Made by a program: the position numbers and the translations under genes. A DNA stretch of 13,718 nucleotides from Candidatus Zixiibacteriota bacterium (lineage in GTDB: Bacteria > Zixibacteria > MSB-5A5 > GN15 > JAAZOE01), in NCBI GenBank assembly GCA_030588275.1, contig JAUUYJ010000036.1:1-13718 (forward strand), given 5' to 3'. The notes under the pieces are model-generated. The model was not told where the DNA came from. It did no database searches and was given only the letters and a program-made list of their open reading frames with translations. This document shows positions 1 through 10,909 of the stretch, one piece after another. Within the stretch, counting starts at the first letter, position 1, and each line of letters opens with the position of its first letter.

Positions 1-1280
1 AAAGACTCGGTTAATTTTTCTTGATCGGCGGCAGTTTTGGGCTCAATCGCAACAGATATTACCGGCGCCGGGAAATCCATCAATTCTAACTGAATTGGTT
101 GCTTACGATCACACAGAGTGTGTCCGGTGGCCGTTTTGCGGAAACCAACGATAGCAACGATCTCACCAGTACCAGCCTGCTGAACATCTTCTCGCTTGTT
201 GGCGTGCATTCTTAGAATCCGAGCAACCCGCTCTTTCACGCCAGTATTGGCGTTAAAGATATAAGTACCTGCCTTAATAATACCGGAATATATCCGAACA
301 TAGGTCAATCGACCAACGTGAGGATCAGACATAATTTTAAAAGCAAGGGCACTCATAGGTTCATTTTCATCCGCTTTACGTTCAACCACTTTTGTAGAGC
401 CGGGAATATGTCCTGTTATTGAAGGTTTGTCAAGCGGAGAAGGAAGAAAATCTACAATTGCGTCAAGAAGCCCCTGAACACCGATATTCCTGAAGGAGGA
501 ACCACACAAGACCGGTACCAGCGAAAGCTCCAAACAGGCTCGGCGGATGGCGGAAATTATTTCAGATTTCTCAATCGACTCATCAGACAAGAATTTTTCA
601 AGCAGTTTATCGTCGTATTCAGAAAGAGATTCAAGTAACTTTTCACGATAGAGGCGAGCCTCTACCAGCATATCATCGGGGACCGGCATAATATCAAACT
701 CAACGCCGTCCGTCTCAGATTTATGAACCAAATACTCCATTGAGATCAAATCGATAATACCGGTAAACAGGTCCCCTTCGCCTGCCGGAATCTGAACAGC
801 CACGGCGTTAGCGTCAAGTTTTCCATGGATATGCTCAATCGCGTTTTTAAAATCGGCTCCGACCCTATCCATCTTATTAATATAGCAAATCCGGGGAACG
901 TGGTACTTGTCGGCCTGATGCCAGACCGTCTCCGACTGCGGCTCGACTCCGCCAACGGCACATAAAATTGCCACAGCTCCATCAAGAACGCGCAGAGACC
1001 TTTCGACCTCAACAGTAAAATCTACATGACCGGGGGTATCAATTATATTTATGGTAGTATCGCCCCAAAAGGTTGTCGTCGCGGCTGAAGTAATTGTTAT
1101 ACCGCGCTCTTTCTCCTGATCCATCCAGTCCATCGTAGCCGCACCGTCGTCAACCTCACCGATCCGATGCGTTTTTCCGGTATAGAACAGGATACGCTCA
1201 GTCGTCGTCGTCTTACCGGCGTCGATATGAGCCATAATACCTATATTACGGACGTTATTTAAAGATACTTTGCTCGACAT
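1..1280 (-). CDS. fusA: Translation elongation factor G (EF-G), N-terminal 426 codons, runs off the window
   Basis: EF-G is the ribosomal translocase GTPase: it moves tRNAs and mRNA after peptide-bond formation and also acts with RRF in ribosome recycling. The frame is open from the ATG at 1280 to base 1 with no stop; the rest of a roughly 690-residue protein lies outside the window. Visible GTPase motifs are the P-loop AHIDAGKTT (residues 17-25), the switch I stretch RGITI (59-63), DTPGH (81-85) and NKMDR (135-139). Domain II follows from about residue 300. F88, a fusidic-acid contact position, is the usual Phe. The start is set by homology (the RNIGIMAHIDAGKTT N-terminus) and by AGGT five bases upstream. 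It is the last visible gene of the rpsL-rpsG-fusA unit and sits 150 bp after rpsG, behind two hairpins. It reads as canonical EF-G rather than EF-G2 or tetracycline-protection protein. Confidence 0.98.
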   Translation of the reverse strand, partial: MSSKVSLNNVRNIGIMAHIDAGKTTTTERILFYTGKTHRIGEVDDGAATMDWMDQEKERGITITSAATTTFWGDTTINIIDTPGHVDFTVEVERSLRVLDGAVAILCAVGGVEPQSETVWHQADKYHVPRICYINKMDRVGADFKNAIEHIHGKLDANAVAVQIPAGEGDLFTGIIDLISMEYLVHKSETDGVEFDIMPVPDDMLVEARLYREKLLESLSEYDDKLLEKFLSDESIEKSEIISAIRRACLELSLVPVLCGSSFRNIGVQGLLDAIVDFLPSPLDKPSITGHIPGSTKVVERKADENEPMSALAFKIMSDPHVGRLTYVRIYSGIIKAGTYIFNANTGVKERVARILRMHANKREDVQQAGTGEIVAIVGFRKTATGHTLCDRKQPIQLELMDFPAPVISVAIEPKTAADQEKLTES

Positions 1281-1430
1281 AATTGACCTACTACCACAAC
1301 GCGCGCCTTGGTGGCAGAACCAGTCTCACGCGACAACAGCAGGTTAGTCGGCAAGTTAGAGTACTGCGTGGGAACACCTGAACCCGGTTAATGTCCGGTA
1401 GAAACTTAAAACCGGACGGGAATCAGGAGA
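1281..1430 (-). other. Structured rpsG-fusA intergenic region (150 bp)
   Basis: No gene is seen here. The transcript can form two hairpins. The first is a perfect 7-bp stem GTCCGGT/ACCGGAC (1411-1417 with 1393-1399) with an 11-nt loop. The second is a 9-bp stem with one bulged C, CTGCCA(C)CAA/TTGTGGTAG (1308-1317 with 1291-1299), whose 3' arm ends next to the fusA Shine-Dalgarno at 1286-1289. Neither is followed by a U-run, so neither looks like an intrinsic terminator. Pairing is read by eye from the sequence; a regulatory role is inference. Confidence 0.55.
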
Positions 1431-1901
1431 CTACCATCGGAAATGCGCAAAAGCCTTATTAGCTTCCGCCATCTTGTGGGTGTCTTCCTTTTTCTTTATG
1501 GAAGCTCCTTCACTGTTTGCCGCCGCCAAAAGTTCGGCGGCAAGTTTTTCTGCCATAGTTTTCTCAGAGCGAGACCGAGAAAAACTGATTAACCAGCGAA
1601 TCGCCAATGCTACCCGACGATTTGCCCTGACTTCGATCGGAACCTGATAGGTCGCTCCACCAACGCGGCGGGACTTGACCTCAAGGACCGGCTTGACGTT
1701 ATTCAACGCCTTATGAAAAGTCTCTATACCAGGATTACCGCTTTTATCCTCGCAAATATCAATTGCCCGATACAAAATGCCTTCGGCAGTTGATTTTTTG
1801 CCCTGTAACATTAGACTCCCGACAAACTGGCTGACAACTAAATCGCCATATTTAAAGTCGGGCATTCTTTCTCTTTTTTCTGCCGCTTTTCTACGAGGCA
1901 T
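1431..1901 (-). CDS. rpsG: 30S ribosomal protein S7
   Basis: S7 (156 aa, the usual length) is a primary 16S rRNA binder that nucleates assembly of the 30S head and lies near the E site. The N-terminus MPRRKAAEKRE is followed by the family core, including VSQFVGSLMLQGKK (near residues 23-36), the GNPGIETFHKALNNVKP region and the signature VGGATYQVPIEVRANRR (near 81-97). The C-terminus ends KAFAHFRW, as in most bacterial S7. The ATG start is 21 bp after the rpsL stop, with GGAG about 10 bases upstream, a somewhat long spacing, so translation is probably coupled to rpsL. In E. coli S7 represses its operon by binding a long rpsL-rpsG spacer; the spacer here is too short to hold such a structure. 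Confidence 0.98.
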   Translation of the reverse strand: MPRRKAAEKRERMPDFKYGDLVVSQFVGSLMLQGKKSTAEGILYRAIDICEDKSGNPGIETFHKALNNVKPVLEVKSRRVGGATYQVPIEVRANRRVALAIRWLISFSRSRSEKTMAEKLAAELLAAANSEGASIKKKEDTHKMAEANKAFAHFRW

Positions 1902-1922
1902 AAAACAAATTCTCCAACTGGC

Positions 1923-2303
1923 TTATTTGCCCTTTTTGGGGCGTTTAGTTCCATACTTTGAACGACTGCATGTTCGGTCGGCAACACCGGATGTATCCAT
2001 CGCGCCACGAATGACATGATAACGGACACCCGGTAAATCCTTCACTCGCCCACCTCTGATAAGAACGATTGAGTGCTCCTGAAGATTGTGCCCTTCGCCA
2101 GGAATATAGGCGGTAACTTCCATCTGATTGGTCAGGCGGACACGAGCAACCTTACGCAGAGCGGAATTCGGCTTCTTCGGGGTCGAGGTATATACACGAG
2201 TGCAAACACCGCGTCTCTGTGGGCAACTTTTCAAAGCCGGAGTATTAGTCGTCTCCGTTATTGTTTTTCGTCCTTTTCTGATCAACTGACTAATTGTTGG
2301 CAC
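1923..2303 (-). CDS. rpsL: 30S ribosomal protein S12
   Basis: S12 (126 aa) sits at the decoding centre and helps control tRNA selection accuracy. Signature stretches are RRGVCTRVYTSTPKKPNSA (residues 30-48) and IRGGRVKDLPGVRYH (82-96). K43 and K88, the positions commonly changed in streptomycin-resistant mutants, are the wild-type lysines. D89 in the VKDLPG turn is the residue that RimO methylthiolates in other bacteria. Translation starts at GTG (2301-2303) with AAGGAG at 2309-2314 five bases upstream. An ATG overlaps the start by one base in another frame but sits only three bases from the Shine-Dalgarno. It is the first gene of the str unit, behind its own sigma70-like promoter 88 bp after rpoC. 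Confidence 0.98.
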   Translation of the reverse strand: MPTISQLIRKGRKTITETTNTPALKSCPQRRGVCTRVYTSTPKKPNSALRKVARVRLTNQMEVTAYIPGEGHNLQEHSIVLIRGGRVKDLPGVRYHVIRGAMDTSGVADRTCSRSKYGTKRPKKGK

Positions 2304-2308
2304 ATCGA

Positions 2309-2314
2309 CTCCTT
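2309..2314 (-). promoter_or_regulatory. rpsL ribosome-binding site that decides the GTG start
   Basis: AAGGAG lies five bases before the GTG at 2301-2303. The overlapping ATG at 2303-2305 would leave only three bases and opens a seven-codon frame, so GTG is the supported start. Confidence 0.75.
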
Positions 2315-2355
2315 ACAATTTATTACTTCTAATCAAAATCTGCAAATAGCTTCAG

Positions 2356-2384
2356 AATATATACTTACTCTGTCGGTAAGTCAA
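2356..2384 (-). promoter_or_regulatory. Sigma70-like promoter of the str unit (rpsL-rpsG-fusA)
   Basis: Read on the minus strand: -35 TTGACT (2379-2384, 5/6 match), 17-bp spacer, -10 TATATT (2356-2361, 5/6 match). The expected transcript start is near 2349-2351, giving a leader of about 46 nt before the rpsL GTG. The -35 begins seven bases after the rpoC stop codon and no terminator separates the two, so rpsL is probably served both by this promoter and by read-through from rpoBC. This is the only strong promoter match I found in the window. Confidence 0.75.
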
Positions 2385-2391
2385 GCGTTTT

Positions 2392-5300
2392 TTAAAACAA
2401 ATCGCCGACAGATTCTTCTTCAGCCACAACCTCTTCCAATGGTTCGTCATCAGCATCAATCTCAATCGCCCGGTACTTTTCAACACCGGTTCCAGCCGGA
2501 ATAAGCTGGCCAATAATGACGTTTTCCTTGAGTCCCTGGAGTAAATCGGTTTTTCCAGTAACAGCTGCCTCGGTTAAAACGCGGGTTGTTTCCTGGAATG
2601 AGGCGGCCGAGATAAAGCTCTCGGTCGAAAGTGAGGCTTTGGTAATTCCCAAAAGAAGCGGCTCAAATGTAGCCGGTTCTCCACCTTCTGCAATAACCCG
2701 ATCGTTTTCGGCAAAGAACTTCAAACGATCAACCTGCTCACCTTCAAGATAGGTCGTATCACCGACATCTTCAACCCGGACCTTTTGGAGCATCTGGCGT
2801 ACGATAACCTCAATATGCTTATCGTTAATCTTAACACCCTGAAGGCGGTAAACCTCCTGGATCTCATTTACCAGATATTCCTGCACATCGCCAACCCCTT
2901 TAATACCCAGGATATCATGGGGGTCAATCGAGCCTTCGCACATCCGGTCGCCGGCTAAAACCCGGTCCCCTTCATGGACGTGAAGATGCTTACCATGAGG
3001 AATCAAATACTCTTCCGTCTCATCGGCGTCACCTTCAACAAAAACCTGTTGCTGACCACGAACAATTTTACCAAACTTCACCGTTCCGTCAAGCTCAGAA
3101 ACAACGGACGGATCGTGTGGCCGACGAGCTTCAAAAAGCTCCGCCACTCGAGGCAGTCCACCGGTAATATCACGTGTCTTGGACATCCCTCGCGCAATCT
3201 TCACCAATACGGAACCAGCTTCAACCTTCTCTCCATCGGTGACCCGTAGGTTAGCACCGGTCGGCAGGCGATAGCTGGCCAACTCTTCTCCCTTAGGATC
3301 AAGAATCACCATTGAAGGGAAGAGAGTTTTTTCTTTGGTATCGATAATAACCGGTTGTCTTTGACCGGTGTTTTCATCAATCTCCTCGCGAACCGAGACA
3401 TCAGGGATAATATCCTTAAACTTAATTTTACCGGCCGCTTCGGTGATAATAACATTCGAGTAAGGATCCCATGAAAACAGAACCGCATCCTTTTCGACCA
3501 ATTTATTATTTTTGGCAAACAGTTCAGCTCCGTAAGGAACCTTGTAACGGCCCCGCATCCGATCACTTTCATCCAGAATCTGGATCTCACCGTTACGGTT
3601 TTTCACTACCCGGCTACCATCGGTCCGCTTAATTGTTTTGACATTTATAAATTTAATCTTACCGGCATATTTCGACTTCGCCTGAGACTGACCAATAATC
3701 TGTTCAGCCGTTCCACCGATGTGGAAGGTTCTCAAAGTCAGCTGGGTCCCTGGTTCACCGATTGATTGAGCCGCGATAACGCCAGCCGCCTCACCGATAT
3801 TCACCATCTTTTTTGTCCCCAGATTACGACCATAACAGTACGAGCAGACACCTCGTTTAGATTCGCACGTTAACACCGAACGAATCGTAACCATTTCAAC
3901 TCCGGCTTCTTCAATCACCTCGGCATCGGTTTCACGAATTTCAGCCCCAGCCTCGACCAAGACATCCTCGGTGATCGGATCAAAGACATCGTCCAGAGAA
4001 ACTCGACCCAAAATACGGTCACCCAGAGATTCGATCACCTCTTCCCCATCTTTCAGGGCGAAAGTGTCAATTCCAAGAATCGTTCCACAGTCAACTTCAT
4101 TGATAATGACATCCTGAGCCACATCAACCAATCGACGTGTTAGGTAACCGGCATCAGCCGTCTTCAAAGCGGTATCGGCCAAACCTTTTCGGGAACCGTG
4201 AGTGGAGATAAAGTACTCCAAAACCGATAACCCTTCACGGAAATTAGCAGTAATCGGATTTTCAATAATTTCTCCGACCCCACCGGTAATCTTTTTCTGG
4301 GGCTTGGCCATCAGACCACGCATCCCGGCCAACTGGCGAATCTGTTCTTTGGAACCACGCGCTCCGGAATCGGCCATCATAAAGACCGGATTGAATCCAC
4401 CCTTATCAGTCGACAACTTATCAAACATAACCTCGGCTACTTCTGAGGTCGTCCGCGTCCAGGTATCGATAATCTTATTGTAACGTTCACCAAAAGAGAT
4501 GACACCCTTCAGATACTGCTTCTGGATTTTGCCAACCTCTTTTTCAGCCTTCTTGATCAACTCATCCTTTTCCTTCGGAACGATCAGATCATCAACCGAA
4601 ACGGTGGTACCGGACCGGGTAGCCCATTTGAAACCGAGTGCTTTCAACTGATCCAGAAGATAGACGGTGGTGGTTTGTCCGAGCTCGTGATAGCAATCAG
4701 AAACCAACCCTTCGATTTTACCCTTAGTTGCCAAATCATTCCAGAACCGAAGCTTCTCTGGCAAAATTTGATTAAAAATAACCCGCCCGGCGGTCGTTTC
4801 AATGAGTGCACCCCGGAAACGAACCTTTATCTTGGCATGGGTATCAATTTGATCATGACTATGCGCCATGATCACTTCATCAAAATCGCAGAATACTTTC
4901 CCAACCCCTTTGCCCTTAAGGGCAATTTTGGTCAGGTAATAACAACCCAAGACAATATCCTGAGAAGGAATAGCAATTGGCCGGCCCGATGATGGAACCA
5001 AAATATTGTTGGTTGAGAGCATCAAAATCCGGGCTTCCAACTGTGCCTCAAAAGATAACGGAACATGAACAGCCATCTGATCACCATCAAAATCAGCGTT
5101 AAAAGCGGCACAGACCAACGGGTGCAGTTTCAGCGCTTTTCCCTCGACCAACCGAGGGTAAAAGGCCTGAATACCGAGCCGGTGAAGGGTTGGGGCGCGG
5201 TTGAGCATAATCGGATGATCCTCAATAATCTCCTCAAGGATATCCCAAACCTCAGGCCGCTCCCGCTCAACCAATCTCTTGGCCGACTTGACCGATTGCA

Positions 5301-6462
5301 CATAGCCTTTTTCTTCAAGCTTCATTATGATAAACGGCTTAAACAGCTCCAGTGCCATATTTTTGGGCAGACCGCATTGGTGCAACTTAAGTTCCGGACC
5401 GACGACAATCACCGAACGACCGGAATAATCAACCCGCTTACCCAAAAGGTTCTGGCGGAATCGACCCTGCTTACCCTTAAGAAGATCGGACAAAGATTTC
5501 AAAGGACGCTTGGAATCGCCCCGAACCGAATGAGTCCGACGACCATTATCAAACAAAGCATCAACCGCTTCCTGAAGCATCCGCTTTTCGTTACGCAGAA
5601 TTACTTCAGGAGCCTGAATATCAATAAGTTTTTTTAGACGATTATTACGGTTTATCACCCGGCGATAAAGGTCATTCAGATCGGAAGTCGCAAAACGCCC
5701 TCCTTCGAGCGGAACCAAAGGACGCAGATCGGGAGGAATAATCGGAATAACGGTCATAACCATCCATTCCGGACGGTTACCGGAGTGACGGAAACCTTCG
5801 ATGACCTTAAGCCGTTTGAGAGCATCTTTCTTGCGCTGGACCGAAGTTTCATTTTTAATCTGGACACGCAGTTCGGCGGCGATCTCTTCCAGATTCATTT
5901 CAGCCATGATCCGCTGAACCGACGGCGCTCCCATGCCAGCTTCAAAATCTTTGCCGGCTTCATTGAGCTCGTCGTACTCTTCTTCGGTGATAATCTCGCC
6001 CACTTTGAACGATGTATTACCGGGATTTATAATAACATAATTTTCGTAATAGAGAACCTTTTCCAATTCTCGAACCGAGAGGTCAACTAAGTTACCAATC
6101 CGTGAAGGGAGCGATTTAAAATACCAGATATGAGAAACCGGGACGGCCAGTTCAATATGACCCATCCGTTCGCGACGCACCTTGGCCTGAGTTACCTCAA
6201 CACCACAGCGATCACACACAATCCCTCGGAAACGAATCCGCTTATATTTGCCGCAATTACATTCCCAGTCCTTAACCGGACCAAAAATACGCTCGCAAAA
6301 AAGTCCATTGCGTTCCGGTTTAAAAGAGCGGTAATTAATTGTCTCCGGCTTGGTTACCTCACCGTACGACCAGGACATGATCACATCGGGTGAGGCCAGT
6401 TTTATCTGTATAGCCTTGAAATTTGGAGTCTTCTTCTGCATTTTTCCAGCAACGTTAAGCAC
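2392..6462 (-). CDS. rpoC: DNA-directed RNA polymerase subunit beta'
   Basis: Beta' (1356 aa) forms the polymerase clamp and holds the catalytic magnesium. Visible features are the N-terminal zinc ribbon (C68, C70, C83, C86), the active-site motif NADFDGD (455-461), the bridge-helix region (about 756-780), the second zinc site (C792, C866, C873, C876) and the trigger-loop first half (about 899-917). An insertion of about 180 residues (918 to 1090) resembles the SI3 domain of Gram-negative enzymes, before the trigger loop resumes at DITGGLPRVAELFEARRP (1098-1115). The acidic C-terminus is typical. I chose the GTG at 6462 because AAAGGA lies eight bases upstream; an in-frame ATG at 6441 (residue 8) is possible but has a weaker site. 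The gene is 30 bp after rpoB and probably coupled to it. Confidence 0.99.
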   Translation of the reverse strand: MLNVAGKMQKKTPNFKAIQIKLASPDVIMSWSYGEVTKPETINYRSFKPERNGLFCERIFGPVKDWECNCGKYKRIRFRGIVCDRCGVEVTQAKVRRERMGHIELAVPVSHIWYFKSLPSRIGNLVDLSVRELEKVLYYENYVIINPGNTSFKVGEIITEEEYDELNEAGKDFEAGMGAPSVQRIMAEMNLEEIAAELRVQIKNETSVQRKKDALKRLKVIEGFRHSGNRPEWMVMTVIPIIPPDLRPLVPLEGGRFATSDLNDLYRRVINRNNRLKKLIDIQAPEVILRNEKRMLQEAVDALFDNGRRTHSVRGDSKRPLKSLSDLLKGKQGRFRQNLLGKRVDYSGRSVIVVGPELKLHQCGLPKNMALELFKPFIIMKLEEKGYVQSVKSAKRLVERERPEVWDILEEIIEDHPIMLNRAPTLHRLGIQAFYPRLVEGKALKLHPLVCAAFNADFDGDQMAVHVPLSFEAQLEARILMLSTNNILVPSSGRPIAIPSQDIVLGCYYLTKIALKGKGVGKVFCDFDEVIMAHSHDQIDTHAKIKVRFRGALIETTAGRVIFNQILPEKLRFWNDLATKGKIEGLVSDCYHELGQTTTVYLLDQLKALGFKWATRSGTTVSVDDLIVPKEKDELIKKAEKEVGKIQKQYLKGVISFGERYNKIIDTWTRTTSEVAEVMFDKLSTDKGGFNPVFMMADSGARGSKEQIRQLAGMRGLMAKPQKKITGGVGEIIENPITANFREGLSVLEYFISTHGSRKGLADTALKTADAGYLTRRLVDVAQDVIINEVDCGTILGIDTFALKDGEEVIESLGDRILGRVSLDDVFDPITEDVLVEAGAEIRETDAEVIEEAGVEMVTIRSVLTCESKRGVCSYCYGRNLGTKKMVNIGEAAGVIAAQSIGEPGTQLTLRTFHIGGTAEQIIGQSQAKSKYAGKIKFINVKTIKRTDGSRVVKNRNGEIQILDESDRMRGRYKVPYGAELFAKNNKLVEKDAVLFSWDPYSNVIITEAAGKIKFKDIIPDVSVREEIDENTGQRQPVIIDTKEKTLFPSMVILDPKGEELASYRLPTGANLRVTDGEKVEAGSVLVKIARGMSKTRDITGGLPRVAELFEARRPHDPSVVSELDGTVKFGKIVRGQQQVFVEGDADETEEYLIPHGKHLHVHEGDRVLAGDRMCEGSIDPHDILGIKGVGDVQEYLVNEIQEVYRLQGVKINDKHIEVIVRQMLQKVRVEDVGDTTYLEGEQVDRLKFFAENDRVIAEGGEPATFEPLLLGITKASLSTESFISAASFQETTRVLTEAAVTGKTDLLQGLKENVIIGQLIPAGTGVEKYRAIEIDADDEPLEEVVAEEESVGDLF

Positions 6463-6492
6463 AAGATTATTCCTTTATTAAAGACCCAAAGG
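6463..6492 (-). promoter_or_regulatory. rpoB-rpoC spacer: rpoC ribosome-binding site inside a potential hairpin
   Basis: The spacer begins CCTTT right after the rpoB stop (6488-6492), and this is complementary to AAAGG of the rpoC Shine-Dalgarno (6472-6476), leaving an 11-nt loop. A shorter stem, CTTT-AAT-AAAG, competes for the same bases. Either would hide the rpoC site unless a ribosome finishing rpoB opens it, a common arrangement for translational coupling. The pairing is weak and AU-rich, so this is suggestive only. Confidence 0.4.
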
Positions 6493-10263
<3,771 letters not shown>

Positions 10264-10266
<3 letters not shown>

Positions 10267-10281
10267 AAGGGAATCCTTCCC
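10264..10281 (-). promoter_or_regulatory. rpoB ribosome-binding site in a triloop hairpin, with TTG start
   Basis: The Shine-Dalgarno lies inside a perfect 5-bp hairpin, GGGAA-GGA-TTCCC (10269-10281), and the rare start codon TTG follows two bases after the hairpin. A buried site plus a TTG start should lower initiation relative to the ribosomal genes upstream. The sequence relation is direct; the effect on expression is inferred. Confidence 0.55.
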
Positions 10282-10525
10282 ATAAACAGATACACCGCAA
10301 CTCGATACACCGAGGGCATCTCACTGCGGCGAAAAGTTAATAGACGATTCTGATGTAAATACCTGAAAGTCAATTCTTTTTAACTCTACCTACGGTTAAG
10401 AGTTCACTTTTTGAACCTCAGGTACTGCCAACGCTTCAACCCGGTAAATTCGCACTCCCCCCTGTGGGACAAGAAATGCTGATCGGGTAATACTCCCGCT
10501 CCATATTGATGAGAGCGGGAATTGT
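10267..10525 (-). other. rplL-rpoB intergenic leader (259 bp)
   Basis: No gene is recognised. In the transcript the region holds, in order: an 8-bp GC-rich hairpin five bases after the rplL stop (10494-10520); a small hairpin GTTCA/TGAAC (10402-10416); an overlapping 6-bp hairpin AACTCT/AGAGTT (10382-10404) that shares three bases with it, so only one can form fully; a 9-bp direct repeat CGGTGTATC at 10304-10312 and 10289-10297 (period 15); and the hairpin around the rpoB ribosome-binding site. No stem is followed by a U-run. In E. coli this position holds a partial attenuator and an RNase III site; a similar role here is inference. Confidence 0.6.
10494..10520 (-). promoter_or_regulatory. 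GC-rich hairpin just after rplL
   Basis: TCCCGCTC (10513-10520) pairs perfectly with GAGCGGGA (10494-10501) around an 11-nt loop, with a possible extra G-U and A-U pair outside. It begins five bases after the rplL stop codon. The next bases, GTATTACCC, are not a U-tract, so a full intrinsic terminator is unlikely. It could be a partial attenuator, a processing site or a 3'-end stabiliser that separates high rplL mRNA from lower rpoBC mRNA. Confidence 0.55.
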
Positions 10526-10909
10526 TTACTTAATCTCGACCTGGGCACCGACTTCCTGCAACTTATCGCGGACAGCCTCGGCCTCTTCTTTTGAGATACC
10601 TTCTTTGACTTTGCTCGGAGCATCGTCAACAACCGCTTTGGCTTCTTTCAACCCAAGACCGGTAATCTCGCGTACTGCCTTGATCACCTGAATCTTCTTG
10701 TCACCAATCGATTGCAACTCAACAAAAAACTCAGTCTGTTCTGCCTCAGCCGCTTCGCCACCACCAGCTGGTGCCGCCATGGCAACCGGAGCCGCCGCCG
10801 TCACACCAAATTCATCCTGCAATGCGGTGGAAAACTCAGACAGCTCTAAAACAGTGAGAACCTTAACGTCCTCTACCAGTTTGGCAACTTTTTCACTCAC
10901 CTCAGACAC
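10526..10909 (-). CDS. rplL: 50S ribosomal protein L7/L12
   Basis: L7/L12 (127 aa) is the mobile multi-copy stalk protein that recruits and stimulates translational GTPases such as EF-G and EF-Tu. The N-terminal dimerisation domain (about 1-33, with LVEDVKVLTVLELSEF) is followed by an Ala/Gly/Pro-rich flexible hinge (about 37-57) and the globular C-terminal domain with the conserved KKIQVIKAVREITGLGLKEA stretch (71-90) that contacts factors. Translation starts at GTG (10907-10909) with AAAGGA at 10917-10922, seven bases away. It lies 125 bp after rplJ, behind a potentially structured spacer, and is followed by a GC-rich hairpin. It must be made in several-fold excess over L10. Confidence 0.98.
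   Translation of the reverse strand: MSEVSEKVAKLVEDVKVLTVLELSEFSTALQDEFGVTAAAPVAMAAPAGGGEAAEAEQTEFFVELQSIGDKKIQVIKAVREITGLGLKEAKAVVDDAPSKVKEGISKEEAEAVRDKLQEVGAQVEIK

Noticed and set aside
746..1012. An 88-codon minus-strand frame inside fusA
   Set aside because: It is an alternative frame of the EF-G GTPase domain; the EF-G frame itself is intact and conserved through this stretch.
2073..6393. Plus-strand open frames antisense to rpsL and rpoC, the longest about 190 codons near 5065-5637
   Set aside because: They lie wholly opposite strongly conserved rpsL/rpoC sequence, lack convincing ribosome-binding sites and have low-complexity-free but unrecognisable translations; they are reverse-strand shadows.
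10347..10373. Possible internal rpoB promoter, TTGACT with CAGAAT at 15-bp spacing
   Set aside because: The -35 is good but the -10 matches at only four of six positions and the spacing is short. Better than nothing, but not enough to list as a promoter.
10382..10404. Intrinsic terminator in the rplL-rpoB spacer
   Set aside because: The stem is only six pairs and is followed in the transcript by an A-run, not a U-run.
10396..10632. A 78-codon minus-strand frame running from inside rplL into the rpoB leader
   Set aside because: It begins out of frame inside rplL, has no start with a spaced ribosome-binding site in the leader itself, and resembles nothing I recognise. The leader part could encode 19 codons from a GTG, but its purine run touches the codon with no spacer.
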